The notes: generated by a model from the letters alone, not told the origin. A DNA stretch of 64,000 nt from Muraenolepis orangiensis (GCA_027704905.1 CM051001.1:29506670-29570669); one strand, 5' to 3'. Counted from the stretch's first letter, positions 46,180-57,194 are shown. Numbers and translations: made by a program.

Positions 46180-46640
46180 GTGCTAAGGTATTCTGCCACG
46201 GCGGATTCTCTCTTTAGGGTCAAACAGCATTCCAATTTGCTCTGTGTTTTGGTTGATACATTGTAATATGTCAGATAGTATTCTATTTTGTTCAGTTATA
46301 ATTAGGTTGAGTCTAATGAGGTTCCTGTCTGGTAGCTCTGCTTGTGTCTGAGAACAGAGTCCCAGGAACAGGTGGCTGAGGATCATCTCTCTAGAGTCTC
46401 TCTGCAGGCTTATCAGGGTCACTTACAGGGAATTATACAAATATACACATTTAAATAATCTCTTTAGAATTTTGATAACTAGTTGGTATCGTCCGAATTC
46501 TGCTAATTCTGAGTGCATTAATTGGTGTTTTCCCTTGGATGCAGAAAATGGATTTGCAGAGCCTCAATTTAGTGTTTGTCCCATTTTGTAAAAGTCTTGG
46601 CAAATTCCTTATTAATATATTATTCAAATTCATCAGTGTA
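46180..46640 (-). pseudogene. Remnant of a LINE C-terminal region
   Basis: In broken minus-strand frames, KTFTKWDK-like sequence near 46600, then SELAEFGRYQLVIKILKRLF at about 46505-46450, resemble the C-terminal domain of a non-LTR ORF2 (SELGRFPL.I.I.KR motif). Further frames to 46183 (LFLGLCSQTQAELPDRN) may be its continuation. The clade is not determined. Confidence 0.4.
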
Positions 46641-46649
46641 CAGGACAAG

Positions 46650-46795
46650 TACAGTACAGTACAGTAATTTCTCTGCATTTAACCGATCCTAGTATAAGGA
46701 GCAGTGGTCAGCTATTTATACAGCGCCCGGGGAGCATTGAGATGTGTCTTGCTCAGGGATCGAACCGGCAACCTTCCGGTGTAGTACTTTTAGGG
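46650..46795 (-). mobile_element. Decayed tRNA-derived SINE
   Basis: On the minus strand GGTTGCCGGTTCGATCCCTG (B-box) is followed by AGCAAGACAC and GCTGACCACTGCTCCTTATA, then TTAAATGCAGAGAAATTACT. It is the family of 6775-6980 and 60652-60870. Confidence 0.7.
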
Positions 46796-46915
46796 CTGGA
46801 CCATGATTGTGAATATCTTGCTGAGCATCTGGTGTATTCTCAGGCTCAGGGTGGGGCTCTGTCATGTGTAGGGTCGGGGCTTGCTCTGCTCACAGCCTGT
46901 CCATATGTATGCTGT

Positions 46916-47412
46916 GGGGTGTAGCCGGGGGGAGGTGGGCCTGGCCTGGGGTGTAGCAAGGGGGAGGTGGGCCTGGCCTGGGGTGTAGCCGGGGGGGAGG
47001 TGGGCCTGGCCTGGGGTGTAGCCGGGGGGAGGTGGGCCTGGCCTGGGGTGTAGGAGGGGGGAGGTGGGCCTGGCCTGGGGTGTAGCAGGGGGGAGGTGGG
47101 CCTGGCCTGGGGTGTAGGATGGGGGAGGTGGGCCTGGCCTGGGGTGTAGCAGGGGGGAGGTGGGCCTGGCCTGGGGTGTAGCAGCGGGGAGGTGGACCTG
47201 GGGTGTAGCAGGGGGGAGGTGGGCCTGGCCTGGGGTGTAGGAGGGGGGAGATGGGCCTGGCCTGGGGTGTAGCAGGGGGGAGGTGGGCCTGGCCTGGGGT
47301 GTAGGAGGGGGGAGGTGGGCCTGGCCTGGGGTGTAGCAGGGGGGAGGTGGGCCTGGCCTGGGGTGTAGCAGGGGGGAGGTGGGCCTGGCCTGAGGTGTAG
47401 GAGGGGGGAGGT
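46916..47412. repeat. 32-bp G-rich minisatellite, ~15 copies
   Basis: Unit GTGTAGCAGGGGGGAGGTGG plus GCCTGGCCTGGG; one copy (near 47190) lacks 10 bp. Each unit has a G5-6 run plus three shorter G runs. The 184-codon proline-rich minus-strand frame across it is a by-product. Confidence 0.95.
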
Positions 47413-49180
47413 ACACCCTCTGGGTGTAGTTGTATGTCCTTTGTATGTTGTATGTGGGTAAGAAATAGGTATGAAGCTGGAAGTTTCTAGATTCTAGTTG
47501 AGGTGTGTGTGTGGGGAGATTCTGCCACTGTACTTTTTATACATGCTTGGATTAGCTTCCGCAGGGACCTCATAACAAGGAGAGCTCTATATTTTATCCT
47601 GCCGAAAGCCCTAAAATACGCGGTCCACTAAGCTAGCTTTTAGTGTAATGCTAAGACTCTGCACTACATCAGGGACAGTGCACAGGCTGAATTTTGGATG
47701 ACATGGAACCCACCTGTAGCCCCTTAGTCAGGGATCAAACCTGCTGCCTGAGGACATTTGCATGAATATTTAATAAAATGTGATTCGGAGCTGATCAAAG
47801 TAAACAGGGGCAGCATGGGGCACACAACGACACTGTGAACTGTGTTCTTAGAGCTTCCTATTCATAGAATATGGGCGGGGAGGGAAGCTTTAGTGACGGA
47901 AACACAAGTTCCTGTATGGGGGTAATAAACCTGGTGGTTGCAGGAGGGAACGTCCAGAGCTTCAACCTAGACGGCTGGGAAGGTCAGGGGAGGTTTATCA
48001 GAGGAGGAGAAGTATTAAGGATTTTCTCGGAAGAAAGAGCGGGAGAACTTGCAGGATGGAGGAGGGTGGTTTGACTAAAACCCTCAGGAGGGTAAGCTTA
48101 GCGTATCTATCGCTTACACGCTGCTACCAACTCTGTCCTCTCATCCAATTAGAACGAGTGACAGGGTGAAACTCCTAAGGAGTAATTAGAGGGAGCGCTG
48201 TCCCGGCTGACTGGATGCCGCTCACTGTGGCCTGTCCTCCAAATTGGGTTGTTGTTTTTCACTCTCCCACTCCCCGCTATGGTATTTTCCATCCATTCGC
48301 TGATAATATTACTGTGTAATAAATGCAAACTGAATGGCAATGGCATGCCATGCATTTTTCTGAAATTGGATGGTTCTGTTCCCATCCCTACCTTGATATC
48401 AGTGTGACACACTGCTCTTAACATCGTCACATCATTAGTATCAGATATTATAACAAATATCATATATTATATTATATATATGTATTTGTATATCTGCATC
48501 ACCCCCCCCCCCTCTTATCCCCCGCAACCCAAAAGCCACCCACCACCCTGTCTCTGTCCCCCCTCTCCCTCTAGATCTATGGGTCTTTATGGAGCAGATA
48601 TCCTCTGCTTTGGTGAAGGTTATCATGACCTATAAGAGGGTTGTGGGTTCGCTTCTATGGGGGCGCACAGAACCTTCATCGTAATCCATTTGTTAATCAA
48701 CAAACACCTTTTTTGTTAAACTTGCTTGATGCAAAGTCACCTTTTCCAGGCACTTGCTGCATGTGTGATAAAAGCTTTTGTGTCATTGCTAAGACACATT
48801 TAGTGGAAATATACACCTAATCTTCATCATCACCTTCTTAGCACAGAAGAAGTCTTCTCTTGCAAACATCTTAACACTATTTTAGTTGTACACGTTTTCG
48901 CAATCGTTTTCACAGTCAACACAGATCTCATTGAAAGACCCTGAACTATATTGGATTAACCGTGTTAAACAAAGGGAGAAAATCTATTAACAGTTCATAG
49001 AAATTACGTGCACAATTTTGAAACTCTAATGCACCTTCTTTGCACAACTCTTGAATCAGTCCTTATCCATCTATTAAAGATGCCACCTCTGTGTTGCAAT
49101 TTGCAAGCATGGACCAAAAAGGCCAAAGACAGAGAGAGTAAGAGGCCAATGGCAGAGGGGCCCGAGGAAGAGGAGTTTGC
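47413..49180. other. Stretch without recognised gene
   Basis: A weak SINE-like B-box (minus, GGTTTGATCCCTGACTAAGG at 47715-47735) is present. 48110-48420 is repeat-free with ATTAG/TAATTA motifs and may be conserved non-coding DNA. C10 run at 48501. No gene supported. Confidence 0.35.
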
Positions 49181-52171
49181 ATGTGTGGTAGAGGAGCCGC
49201 AGCAAGAGGAGAACATAGGTGGAGTATGGCGCCGTACGAGATGGCTGCCGTGTCGCGAGCTCCCGCACGACGACGCAGTTTTTTGTTATTTATTCTTTTT
49301 ATTGCAACTTTTTTAGTTCAGGATGTTAGCAGCAAGTTCACTTATAACTTCTGCACACTTTGGGAGATCAGATCGACAGTCGCTCGCCGCCTACCGGAGT
49401 TTTTTCACTCTTTCGACTCGGACGTCCCGCCCGAAGTCACAGCTGGATTATCTCCGTCCATTTTGGGCACGATTACGCGCAAGCGTCGCCGGAGGAAGCG
49501 AGGGAAGCGAGCCGGCGTGCTAGTCAGGCTGAGATGCCGATCCGATCGCCCCCCACTACCCACCATTCTACTGGCTAATGTACAGTCTCTGGACAATAAG
49601 TTAAGCGAACTACAGGCTCGTATTCAATTCCACCGGGAAACTAGGGACAATTGCATTATCTGCCTTACGGAGACATGGATGTCGGAGGGGGTTACCGACG
49701 CAGCTATCGAGCCGACGGGATTTTCCGTACACCGGGCGGACAGAACAAAGGCTCTCTCCGGTAAAGATCGCGGAGGGGGGGTATGTCTCATGATAAACAG
49801 ATCTTGGTGCAACCAAAGTCATGTACATCCCCTCAAGTCTTTCTGTTCCCCGGACCTGGAGTACCTGATGCTTATGTGCCGTCCATACTGGCTACCTCGG
49901 GAGTTTACAGCGGTAACCGTGACCGCTGTTTACATTCCCCCACAAGCCAACACGGACACAGCGCTGAAGGAACTGTACGGGGCTATCAGCGAACAGGAGT
50001 CGGCCCACCCCGAGGCTGCTCTCATCGTGGCGGGGGACTTCAACAAGGCGAACCTGAAGAAGGTTCTCCCGAAGTTCTACCAACACATAAAGAGCAACAC
50101 ACGGGGCGAGCGGATCCTTGACCACTGCTACACTCCCTTCCGTGATGGCTACAAGGCCCTCCTCCGCCCACCGTTCGGCAAATCAGATCACCGCTCTATC
50201 CAGCTACTCCCCGCCTATAGGCAGAGACTGAAGCAGCAACCGATCGCTGTGAGGGAGGTCCAATGCTGGTCGGACCAATCAGATTCTACGCTGCAGGATT
50301 GTTTTGATCACGCTGACTGGCACATGTTCCGCGTTGCCTCGGACAATAACATCAACGAGTACGCGTCGTCGGTCACCGGGTTCATCAAGAAGTGCATAGA
50401 TGACGTTGTTCCGACCAAGTCGGTTCGGATATATCCCAACCAGAAACCGTGGATTAACGGCGATGTTCGCGCTGCCCTACATGCGCGTAACGCCGCCTTT
50501 GGTTCCGGGAATACGGAGGAATATACGAGAGCCCGTTACGACCTCCGTAAGACCATCGTCACTGCCAAGCGGGAGTATAAGGACAGAGTGGAAGATAAAT
50601 TCAAGAAACACGATGCGAGGGGTATGTGGCAGGGGCTGCAGAATATAACGAACTTCAGAGGGAGAACCAGTTGTGTAGAGAACTCCTCTACCTCCCTCCC
50701 AGGAGAGCTAAATACATTTTTTGCTCGGTTCGACGTAAACGGCAGCCCGCCGAAGCCAGCACCGACTGGGGAGACCAGCCAGCTGCGCATCTCGGAGGCG
50801 GATGTGCGCCGCACCTTTAAGCGGCTGAACATCCGTAAGGCGGCAGGCCCCGACGACATCCCGGGCCGCGTCCTCAGAGCATGCGCAGACCAGTTGGCAG
50901 GAGTCTTTGCAGACATCTTCAACCTCTCCCTGTCCCAGGCTGTTGTCCCCGCGGTCTTCAAGATATCCACCATCGTGCCTGTCCCTAAACAAACCAAGGT
51001 AACATGCCTGAATGACTACAGACCTGTGGCCCTCACCTCGATCGTTAGCAAATGCTTCGAGAGGTTGGTCAAGGACTTTATTTGCTCCGTGTTACCTACC
51101 ACGCTGGACCCATGGCAATTTGCATATCGTCAAAATAGATCCACGGACGACGCAATTGCCATGGCCCTCCACACTGCCCTTTCCCACTTGGAGGGGAAGA
51201 ACTGTTATGTGCGAATGCTGTTTGTGGACTACAGCTCAGCATTCAACACAATAGTTCCTGCCAAGCTCGACACCAAGCTGAGAGGTCTAGGCGTACCCCC
51301 ATCCATGTGCAGCTGGATACTGAACCTCCTGTCGGACCGCCGCCAGGTGGTGAGGATGGGCAGCACCACATCAGAGCCACTGACCCTCAACACGGGAGCC
51401 CCCCAGGGATGCGTGCTGAGCCCTCTCCTCTACTCCCTCTACACCCACGACTGCATGGCTATGCACAGCTCCAACGTCATCGTCAAGTTTGCTGACGACA
51501 CGACAGTGATGGGCCTGATCGCCGGCGACGATGAGACAGCCTACAGGGAGGAGGTCGGATCGCTGGAGCAGTGGTGCCAGGAGAACAGCCTCGCCCTCAA
51601 CGTCAAGAAGACCAAGGAGCTGATCGTGGACTTCAGGAGGCAGAGGGGAGAGCACAGCCCTATCTCCATCGACGGCGTTGCAGTAGAGAGGGTCAGCAGC
51701 TTCAAGTTCCTCGGCGTGCACATCTCCGAGGACCTCACATGGTCCACGCACACCACACACGTGGTGAAAAAGGCCCAACAACGCCTGTATTTTCTCAGGC
51801 GTCTGAAGAAATTCAGCATGGGCCCCCGCATCCTGAGAACATTCTACAACGGCACCATCGAGAGTGTTCTGACAGGGTGTATCACCGCCTGGTACGGGAA
51901 CTGCACGGCACTCGAGCGCAGAGCGCTTCAAAGGGTGGTGCGGACGGCCCAGTATATCGTTGGAGGTGAGCTCCCCTCCCTCCTGGACATTTACAACCAG
52001 CGGTGCGTGGCCAAGGCCAAAAGAATTATAAAAGACATTGCCCACCCCAGCCACAAACTTTACTCACTATTACCGTCAGGCAGGCGATACCGCAGTATCA
52101 AGTGTCGTACAAATAGGCTTAGAGATAGCTTCCACAGTCAGGCCATCAGGCTGCTGAACAAGGGTGTATAA
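49181..52171 (+). CDS. Intact L2-type LINE ORF: endonuclease plus reverse transcriptase
   Basis: A 996-codon open frame for the protein that nicks genomic DNA and copies the element RNA at the nick (target-primed reverse transcription). Residues ~130-340 are an APE-type endonuclease with the family motifs in order: ANVQSLDNK (131), TETWM (162), GDFNKAN (285) and KSDHRS (334). A linker (QKPWINGDVRAAL, ~423) leads to the reverse transcriptase: NDYRPVALTSI (~610), FVDYSSAFN (~680), NTGAPQGCVLSPLLYSLYTH (~734) and the catalytic FADDT (~768). The C-terminal part has HISEDLTWS, ITAWYGNC and a basic end. The first methionine at 49181 is upstream of the likely element start, and the methionine near 49226 (MAPYEMAAVS) or 49241 is a more likely start. 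No separate ORF1 is visible. No stop or frameshift is present. Close L2-clade relatives are common in teleosts. Confidence 0.93.
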   Translation: MCGRGAAARGEHRWSMAPYEMAAVSRAPARRRSFLLFILFIATFLVQDVSSKFTYNFCTLWEIRSTVARRLPEFFHSFDSDVPPEVTAGLSPSILGTITRKRRRRKRGKRAGVLVRLRCRSDRPPLPTILLANVQSLDNKLSELQARIQFHRETRDNCIICLTETWMSEGVTDAAIEPTGFSVHRADRTKALSGKDRGGGVCLMINRSWCNQSHVHPLKSFCSPDLEYLMLMCRPYWLPREFTAVTVTAVYIPPQANTDTALKELYGAISEQESAHPEAALIVAGDFNKANLKKVLPKFYQHIKSNTRGERILDHCYTPFRDGYKALLRPPFGKSDHRSIQLLPAYRQRLKQQPIAVREVQCWSDQSDSTLQDCFDHADWHMFRVASDNNINEYASSVTGFIKKCIDDVVPTKSVRIYPNQKPWINGDVRAALHARNAAFGSGNTEEYTRARYDLRKTIVTAKREYKDRVEDKFKKHDARGMWQGLQNITNFRGRTSCVENSSTSLPGELNTFFARFDVNGSPPKPAPTGETSQLRISEADVRRTFKRLNIRKAAGPDDIPGRVLRACADQLAGVFADIFNLSLSQAVVPAVFKISTIVPVPKQTKVTCLNDYRPVALTSIVSKCFERLVKDFICSVLPTTLDPWQFAYRQNRSTDDAIAMALHTALSHLEGKNCYVRMLFVDYSSAFNTIVPAKLDTKLRGLGVPPSMCSWILNLLSDRRQVVRMGSTTSEPLTLNTGAPQGCVLSPLLYSLYTHDCMAMHSSNVIVKFADDTTVMGLIAGDDETAYREEVGSLEQWCQENSLALNVKKTKELIVDFRRQRGEHSPISIDGVAVERVSSFKFLGVHISEDLTWSTHTTHVVKKAQQRLYFLRRLKKFSMGPRILRTFYNGTIESVLTGCITAWYGNCTALERRALQRVVRTAQYIVGGELPSLLDIYNQRCVAKAKRIIKDIAHPSHKLYSLLPSGRRYRSIKCRTNRLRDSFHSQAIRLLNKGV

Positions 52172-52442
52172 CATATAACAATGTATATTTTATTACATTG
52201 ATTTATATATATATATTGCTCTTTTCTGTGCTGATTTTTGCATTTTATAAATTGCATTTTTTATTTTTATTTTATTTTATATTCCTTATTCTATTTTTAT
52301 CTATTTTTATCTATTTTTATTTTATCTTATTCTATAACTGCTGTCTGTCGTCGGGTATTGCACACAAGAATTTCACATCACTGCTTTATACTAAACTGTA
52401 AACTGTGAAGTGACAATAAACTTGACTTGACTTGACTTGACT
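49215..52442 (+). mobile_element. Full-length or near full-length L2-type LINE
   Basis: Runs from a GC-rich start (ATGGCGCCGTACGAGATGG, 49225) through the intact ORF and a 270-bp 3' untranslated region (GCTGTCTGTCGTCGGGTATT at 52340; TGACAATAAACTTGACTTGA at 52409) to a short TTGAC tandem tail ending about 52442. Copies of its 3' part are at 25992-26760 (+) and 61752-62070 (-). The exact 5' end and target duplications could not be fixed; TAGAGG occurs near both ends (49188 and 52442). Confidence 0.88.
52409..52442 (+). repeat. (TTGAC)n tail of the LINE
   Basis: Five to six TTGAC units directly after the TGACAATAAA signal; such short tandem tails mark the 3' ends of L2/CR1-type LINEs. Confidence 0.85.
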
Positions 52443-52994
52443 AGAGGTCAAGGCAAAGGCCGATAGCACAAACTAAGGTTGAACCGTTCATAGTGATGGC
52501 TGTATATAGTATTTTGGTGTCCATTGTGTAATGATTGATTGAAAGAATATATTCATTTGACCACAAGTTGTGTTCTTGATGAAAATTTGATGGAAATATT
52601 TTGTGCTTTTCGTGCTTTTGTTGCACGTTTTTAATGTTTTGTGAGTGTAAACAGAAGGTGTAATTTTCGCCAGCAAGTTTCAGTGTCGGTGTGTGAATTG
52701 TTTTGAAAATGTCACACACAAAAATGTAATCTATAGAGAACATTGTATTACACAATGCTCCCTTACAGACGGTCCTTATAGACGGTCCCTTGTACCAGTG
52801 CGCATGCGTGACCAGAACGGAACCAGATATCATTGTAAACACGCCCGCGTTTCAACCTGCTCAATACTTGTTTAATTATTGTCATTTCACGCTTTTTCTT
52901 TCTAAGTAAAGTGATCAAAAATATGGAACTTCTTATTCATAATTAAACTAGACGACTTGATAAATCGTCAAGTTAAAACAACTTGATGTAGTCA
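52443..52994. other. Stretch without recognised gene
   Basis: Nothing supported. ACGGTCCTTATAGACGGTCC at 52769 is a small duplication. Confidence 0.4.
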
Positions 52995-53290
52995 GCGCCA
53001 CTCCGATAAACTGCGAACACTGCCACCAGATGGCACTCTCACAGCCTGGAGCGCTGCTAACCCCAGCTGTCCCAGCCATTAACCCCGTTCAGGCAGTGTG
53101 CTCGGACTTCTTCATACATAGGGGCGTACACTACCTCATGACAGTGGACCGATACTCTGGCTGATCATCTCGAAGTCGACAGGTGGCGGCACCGGCCTTA
53201 TGTCGCACCTTCGGGATGGGACTCCAGAAGGGCTTGCATCGGACGGGGGACCGGAGTTCACCTCCACCGAGACCAGGTCTCACACCAATT
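52995..53290 (+). pseudogene. Ty3/gypsy integrase remnant
   Basis: Starts NCEHCHQMALSQPG (the CxxC half of the zinc finger, 53008-53050), then AVCSDFFIHRGVHYLMTVDR (53095-53155) with the first catalytic D (CSDFF), and after a frame change LASDGGPEFTSTETR (53230-53275) with the second D (SDGGPEF). The sequence between is shortened and stops are present. It is a different gypsy lineage from the Gmr1-type element. CCACCAGATGGCA at 53023-53035, inside the zinc-finger codons, matches the CTCF core consensus. Confidence 0.8.
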
Positions 53291-53811
53291 AGTGTGAGCC
53301 CCAGCACTACAAATAGGCCTCAGACAGGATCCCTAAACCACCACCCATCTCTACAATATACAGTTTATATATAAAATAAATATATAAATACAAATCCTAA
53401 ACATTTCGTTTTTTGCTCAAAATGTTAACTAAACCATATGTGTATTGCAGTACTGTTTTTCTTTTTTTTTGGTTGTGAAAACTGTAAAAATAAAGTTGTT
53501 TTGTTGTTTTTTGTCTGAAGTCATTGTATTTGTGTTTTGAGTAAATATACTGCACTGGAACAATGGTTCACAGAAGCCTGTATGAGAACAGACAGATCAG
53601 TGTTTGGTATGAATCACAGCAGTGTGTTGTTGCTGCTTTGAAATGGTGGAAAAAGCCATTTTCGAAGATTTGAGCTTCAATTTGACATAGAAGTGCGATG
53701 CTACTCTCCATGTGTTGTGGCTTATGTGTCTGACGTGTGTGTTTAGACGCAATAAGCCACATTCTGCAACAACAATTGTGTAAAAAGTGTAAGCATTAAA
53801 TTGGGTAAACA
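53291..53811. other. AT-rich stretch without recognised gene
   Basis: Nothing supported. Confidence 0.4.
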
Positions 53812-53897
53812 CCCACACACAGACACACCCACACACAGACACACCCACCCACACACACACACACAGACACACACACAAACGCACACGCACACCGTCA
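53812..53897. repeat. (CA)n-rich tract
   Basis: Interrupted CA with CCCACACA units. Confidence 0.9.
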
Positions 53898-54239
53898 TCC
53901 TCTGGCACCTGAAAACACAGTGAAAACAGCGTGTTCACAATGATTTCCCTTTTGAATCTTTCACTGAAATGTGTTCCTATTATTGTATTAGCTTCAATAC
54001 TCAGAGAGTATATATTTATCCTTTCCCGTTCCCAACTTTCTTTGGGCTGAACGTATATATGAATAAGAATATGGTACAAATAAAGACGTGAAGGACCTGT
54101 CATCTCTTAGCTGTCGCTGTGTGACCCAAATAGTTCAGAACAGACACGGCCGGAGGTCATTTGGCAATGAGCCAGAACACTCTGTAGTGGGACATAGAGT
54201 AGCCATTAACACCTTCATCATTGTCATGTGACTCCCCTC
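53898..54239. other. Stretch without recognised gene
   Basis: Nothing supported. Confidence 0.4.
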
Positions 54240-54371
54240 GACTGACATCACAAGTGGGAGTGTCCACCCCAGATGTGTGTTGGATAGATAAGCCTACAGG
54301 TTGGTACAGTCCACTGAGCCGTAGGCTGGTAGACTGATCTAGTCATCATACGTCTGGGTGGACACTCTCAC
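54240..54371 (+). mobile_element. Palindromic MITE, interrupted by a SINE
   Basis: GACATCACAAGTGGGAGTGT at 54244 pairs with the inverted ACACTCTCACGTGTGATG at 54363-54380, and the centre GGTTGGTACAGTCCACTGAG matches the middle of 2083-2386. The right arm resumes after the SINE at 54372-54618 (GTGTCACTAGAGTCACATGA). Confidence 0.65.
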
Positions 54372-54618
54372 GTGTGATGGTGCTTTTATCCAAAGCTCTT
54401 TACAAGTCATGCCTCACATTCACCCGTTCATACACACAGGTTACTACCAATGGCAGAGTCAGCCATGCAAGGAGACAGCCAGCACGTCAGGAGCAGTTAG
54501 GGGTAGGGTGTCTTGCTCAAGGAAACCTCGACAGTTTTTGCAAGGAGGAGCCGGGGGATCGAACCAGCAACCGTTCAGTTGTGAGTCGGACGCTCTACCT
54601 CCTGAGCTACTGCCGCCC
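54372..54618 (-). mobile_element. tRNA-derived SINE inside the MITE
   Basis: On the minus strand GGGGCGGCAGTAGCTCAGGA, A-box TAGCTCAGGAGGTAGAGC, B-box GGTTCGATCCC, body and tail TTGTAAAGAGCTTTGGATAA. Family of 25060-25306. Confidence 0.88.
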
Positions 54619-55074
54619 CATGTGTCACTAGAGTCACATGAACATTTTGAAACGGTGGAAAAATAGGGGTCTTCAATAGGAAGCAGGAAGATGCAGACGT
54701 GAGTACTGAGACATACATCAGCGACGACATGATGGAACGAGGCAGTGACAAGCCTCTTAACATTTCAAGCCTCTTAACATCTCTCTTCACTGCTTCCAGA
54801 TCAGCCGTGGGATGGTAGACATACATGCGACATCAAAGCCATCGCAAAGGCGGTGGCGGGGTTAGCCAGCTTCTGCTGCTGCTACATCAGAGCAGGATTT
54901 GATCTTTAATCAAAACAAACAACGACAATAAAAAGATGACATCACCAAATAGATGCCAAATATGACCTTTGAAAGTTCACTTGCGTGCCAAAAACAAACA
55001 AACAAAAAAAAGACGCATGCCCCATTGGCCTTGGCCCCCATACCCTCAGGCCCCCTGTGGGTTTAGTTGAAGAT
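54619..55074. other. Stretch without recognised gene
   Basis: Begins with the remaining right arm of the MITE; otherwise nothing supported. AAGCCTCTTAACAT is duplicated at 54752 and 54769. Confidence 0.4.
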
Positions 55075-55145
55075 TCAAGATTTTGAATTGCCATAAGCAA
55101 CAAGTACAATCAAAGGCTTTCTCCCCATTCCCTGAGACACACTCC
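55075..55145 (-). mobile_element. LINE 3' tail
   Basis: AAGATTCAAGATTTTGAATT, then AAGTACAATCAAAGG and TTTCTCCCCATTCCCTGAG resemble the 3' end at 29455-29515 (TACTCCCCATTCCCTCCC) on the minus strand. Confidence 0.45.
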
Positions 55146-55924
55146 ACGACCCTGCCCCTTGTGTCCTCCTTTTTAAAAACCAAATGACGGTCACCCTAGC
55201 TAAGGCAGCGATTAACTCTGCTCCCTAAGCTGTATTCACTGTAGCCTCTTATCACCCAGAACAGCGCAGGCCAGGTTGTGGAGAAAGTAAACCTCCAAAC
55301 CCCGTCTTCCAACGCAGTTTGTGGTCTGTGAAGGCGCTTGCTTCTCGCTCCGTAGCATTCTACCGACGACAGACACAAAAAAAAACCACAACAGAATATT
55401 AAAAACCAAAGGAGAATGGAACACACAGCTGGCGGTAACAGGATGCTAGGTCACCGAGCACGGAGCCAGAGTCTGCTGCTCAGAGGAGATAACTACGGCC
55501 TAAAGTTCTAAACACCGATACGGACCCACGGATTCCCCAACACTATACTGAGGGAAAAACTAATATATAGGATTTAGGGAGAGGGAAACGGAGGCTGCAC
55601 GGGCGGAGCTTCTGCACGGTACATTATTATGAATAATAGCAGAATGAATGGAACAGAGATAGGGAGCGCTGTGCAGCTGTGCGCCCAGGGGCCACGCAGG
55701 CTGGAGATGTGATAGTTGGATAGATAAGCAAATAAACGGCTTTGTTTGTTCAACACTGCAAAAAATGATGGGATAGCACCGTTTTTCGGAGAAAGATGTA
55801 AATAAAGCTTACCACACAACCACAGGTGTGGTTTATTCTGTTGAGCAAGCAGCAGGGGGATGCCAGATGACAAGCATGAGGTGAGAAGTTAATTGGAGGG
55901 TGATGACCCAGTAGTCACACGTAT
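55146..55924. other. Stretch without recognised gene
   Basis: Nothing supported. Confidence 0.4.
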
Positions 55925-56098
55925 ATATCATCCATCAGTCACTTTATTGTTCTTTTTATTGTTCTTTTTATTGTGTACAGTTCTTTTTATAGTATCGTAT
56001 TTTAGAAAATGAAATTCAAACTACGGGAGGGAATATGGCATTCCATTGTACTTGTTGCATATGGCAGATCAAAATCTTGAATCTTGACTCTTGAACAT
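55925..56098 (+). mobile_element. LINE 3' end
   Basis: Three TTATTGTTCTTTT units, then GAGGGAATATGGCATTCC, CATTGTACTTGTTGCATATG and the tail AATCTTGAATCTTGACTCTT, the plus-strand equivalent of the 3' end at 55075-55145. Confidence 0.55.
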
Positions 56099-56157
56099 CG
56101 CAAGGATTCAAGAAGATGGAAAACAACAGTGAGTATGGAGGATGCTAATATTGTGTG

Positions 56158-56299
56158 TTGTGTGTGTGGTGTGTGTGTGTGTGTGTGTGTGTATAGTTAA
56201 GTCATAAAAGACATTACTTGATCTATTGCTTGATTAAGATATCATGTTATTTAATCTCAGTATATCTCTTCTGTCGGCAGGGTGTGTGTGTGTGTGTGA

Positions 56300-56337
<38 letters not shown>

Positions 56338-56344
56338 ATGTGTA

Positions 56345-56384
<40 letters not shown>
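56158..56384. repeat. (TG)n microsatellites
   Basis: TG at 56158-56192 and an interrupted tract at 56281-56383. Confidence 0.95.
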
Positions 56385-57194
56385 AGTGTATGTGTCACAT
56401 AGATGTTTCCTGCACTTTGGTATGTGTTTGTGCTGAATAGTAAAGACCACTCTTCCCTTCCAGAACAAAGTGCATCACCCATCCTCCTTCTTCAGTCGGG
56501 TTCAGAGAGAGAGTGCTGTACTAATGTTCGACCCCAACATTTCCTTGGTTCAATCCCGGCAAAAATCCAGACTGCTTGTCATGGAAATCTTTTTTCCATT
56601 CAGAAGGTGACACAGGTCACCCAGGCTTCCTGGGACCAGCTGATCAGAGTGGGTACTGGTGGTAGGGCTGCTTGGCTGCCTGAAATGGCCTACCACAAAC
56701 CATCATGTTTTGTTACACCCCGGTGTAACTCACGGTCACTCAGGGGCATCTGTGGTCAAGCGGAAGCAAAGCCACTTAAAGCGCTCGCTGGCAGAGGGAA
56801 ACTGTTCAGCTTGTGTGCAATGGACTGGCTGTAGGATACATTGGGTCTTAATTTGCATGACTCAAATACAACCAGCGGTTTCAGCATCATCTGAGGTCCG
56901 TTGTTAGTGATGCTAGCTGTGATATTCAGGGCTATGCAGTCTGCTGCTAGTATTACACTTATTTACAAACAAATTATCTCACAGGAACACTATTCCATAT
57001 AGATGCAGCTAGGGTATTACCACACATTTATAATAGCTGCTTTATTATAAATGACATTTCAACTAAAATGCTACAAAGTCACTTTGCTTAGGATGGTTTG
57101 TACCAAAAAATGTAAGCCTTCTGAAACCTTGCTGAATAGCATTGTATCATTAAACCATTTGGCTTGAACACCCCATCAACCTCTGATATGTGGT
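56385..57194. other. Stretch without recognised gene
   Basis: No supported gene; the frame at 56403-56834 has no recognised domain or splice sites. Confidence 0.4.

Noticed and set aside
46862..47416. 184-codon proline-rich open frame on the minus strand
   Set aside because: It lies entirely on the 32-bp minisatellite, has no domain and no promoter or splice signal.
49008..49316. Open frame upstream of and overlapping the LINE start
   Set aside because: No recognised domain; its end runs into the LINE in another frame.
51371..52054. 227-codon minus-strand frame across the LINE
   Set aside because: Shadow of the GC-rich LINE ORF on the opposite strand; no family match.
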